Notes under the pieces: generated by a model | Seen by the model: the letters and a program-made list of their open reading frames with translations, nothing else | What the model was told of the DNA's origin: nothing | The model's database searches: none | Source of the DNA: Stemphylium vesicarium | Taxonomy: Eukaryota > Ascomycota > Dothideomycetes > Pleosporales > Pleosporaceae | Direction of reading: 5' to 3' | DNA: 19,713 nt | NCBI GenBank assembly: GCA_004380135.1 | Contig: QXCR01000305.1 | Coordinates: forward strand, 1 to 19,713 | Made by a program: the position numbers and the translations under genes | Shown here: positions 18,764 through 19,713 of the stretch, piece by piece | Position numbering within the stretch: the stretch's first letter is position 1 | Layout: every line of letters begins with the position of its first letter

Positions 18764-19713
18764 CTAGTACTTAGTATACCAGCCTTTAGCTAGTTTAACT
18801 GCCTTATAACGTCTAGGTAAAGATGTAATACAGTTATCTATCGATTCTTGCGGTATTTGTTCCCACTCCTCTAAAATTGCTTTTTTAAACAGATTTACTA
18901 CTTTTGTACTAGCACCTAGGCCTAAAGAGGCACTAGGCCTTCTTGCTAGCCTATTCTTAAGTAAGCTCCAAACGTTTTCTATAGGATTTAGATCTAGGCT
19001 ATAGGCAGGATGCTCGAAGAGAGGAATCCTATTTCTTGAAAACCAAGAAATAACTGCTGGCGTTTTATAGATCTTGGCATTATCTTACTAAAATTTCCAC
19101 CCTAGATAGAACAATATATTAGCTTTCTAGATATTAAAAAACTTTTAAAAAATATCAAGAATTAGCTAAGTTATAGTCTTTTAAACTTAAAAATAAATAA
19201 GAGCTTTCTTACCTCTTTTAAATAAGGGTTTAACTATAGGAGTTAAAACTTCTTATATATATCTTGTATTTGTAAAGCTCCTAGTGTCTTGTGGAGTCTT
19301 AGTTATATATAACTTAGATCTTCCACCTAACCAAATAGCTCCCCAAACAGAGATAGTAATATCGCGGGCTATAACTTAGTTAGTAAGCTAGCTAAAAATA
19401 TTCTAAAAAAATAGAAAAGTACTACATTTTTAGAAGAAAAATATAGCCTATTAGAATTTTTTTTAAACTCACTTGAATTAGTTGTAGAAACTTGTTCAGG
19501 CCCAGTTCTCTTATTTCTTCTCTTTCTAACGTATTCTTGCCTAGCACCGTGCCTACGCTGTATAGAAGACTCGTCTGAAAATATAACTTTAGTAAAGTTT
19601 ATAAATTTCAAAATTTTTATAGTCTTCTTAGCGTACTTCTTGCGGTTACTAGCTTTTTCTTTGTTTAAAAGCTGTTTTTTCTTAGCAGTAGAAATAGAGT
19701 ATTTCTCTGCTTT
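18764..19713 (-). pseudogene. Tc1-like DD34E transposase, copy 2, N-terminus off the edge
   Basis: The first catalytic Asp (VIFSDESSIQ) is encoded at 19573-19575, the second (DNAKIYKTP) at 19082-19084 and the Glu (PIENVWSLLKN) at 18977-18979, with 34 residues between the last two: DD34E, the Tc1 family proper. The frame ends with GWYTKY and a TAG at 18764-18766. A 104-bp intron (19369-19472) is supported by a GTGAGT donor, a perfect CTAAC branch site at 19379-19383, a TATAG acceptor, and restoration of the frame into ITISVWGAIWLGG. Two adjacent stops (TAG TAA) stand just before the second Asp where QQ is usual, and another TAA lies further upstream, all fitting C-to-T changes. All three catalytic residues are intact, but the stops make it inactive as it stands. 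Confidence 0.88.
19369..19472 (-). other. Spliceosomal intron inside the Tc1-like transposase (copy 2)
   Basis: Donor GTGAGT, branch CTAAC about ten bases before the 3' end, acceptor TATAG, phase 1. Splicing joins VSTTNS to RDITISVWG in frame. Copy 1 has the corresponding GTAAGT donor and CTAAT branch, so the intron predates the split of the two copies. Confidence 0.75.

Larger units (their letters stand above)
18377..19713 (-). mobile_element. Tc1-like DNA transposon, copy 2, running off the right edge
   Basis: Begins with the same terminal repeat as copy 1 (CAGTAGGGTGACAAAA) after TA at 18375-18376, and follows copy 1 closely through the end of the window. It lacks insertions A and B at the matching places, so it shows the uninterrupted state. 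It keeps more of the ancestral bases than copy 1. The right inverted end lies outside the window. Confidence 0.93.

Overview
This window looks like nuclear DNA of a filamentous ascomycete (Pezizomycotina; a Dothideomycete would fit, but I cannot prove the lineage). Three things point there: a short GT-AG intron in a fungal-type microsomal P450, fungal transposon families (Fot1/pogo, Ty3/Gypsy chromovirus, Tc1), and long AT-rich tracts almost without CpA/TpG, the mark of repeat-induced point mutation (RIP).

Layout. 1-1733: a Fot1/pogo transposon on the minus strand, running off the left edge; its frame is unbroken except for twelve C-to-T nonsense codons. 1736-11000: a dead plus-strand Ty3/Gypsy element whose pol (RT-RNase H at 2046-3091, integrase at 9977-11000) is split by a 6.9 kb minus-strand chromovirus (3097-9976). 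That inner element has two LTRs, gag, protease, RT, integrase and chromodomain, plus a small antisense reading frame near its 3' LTR. 11003-14254: a 3.25 kb Tc1-like (DD34E) element with long inverted repeats and TA duplications. It was about 2.1 kb before three LTR-like insertions, each with a 5-bp duplication, broke its transposase. 14255-15115: AT-rich debris grading into normal sequence.

15116-18376 is a small island of ordinary gene DNA. It holds the 3' end of an MFS sugar transporter (5' part missing), a complete two-exon cytochrome P450 on the minus strand (16202-17797, 513 aa), and, divergent from it, the first 27 codons of a probable rhodopsin-domain (fungal integral membrane) protein. 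That last gene is cut by a second Tc1-like copy (18377 to the window end), which serves as a near-empty-site reference for reading the insertions in the first copy.

The likely order of events, by nesting: outer Gypsy; chromovirus and Tc1 copy 1 into it (order of these two unknown); three LTR insertions into Tc1 copy 1. The only gene that looks intact is the P450. I see no tRNA, rRNA or CRISPR array.
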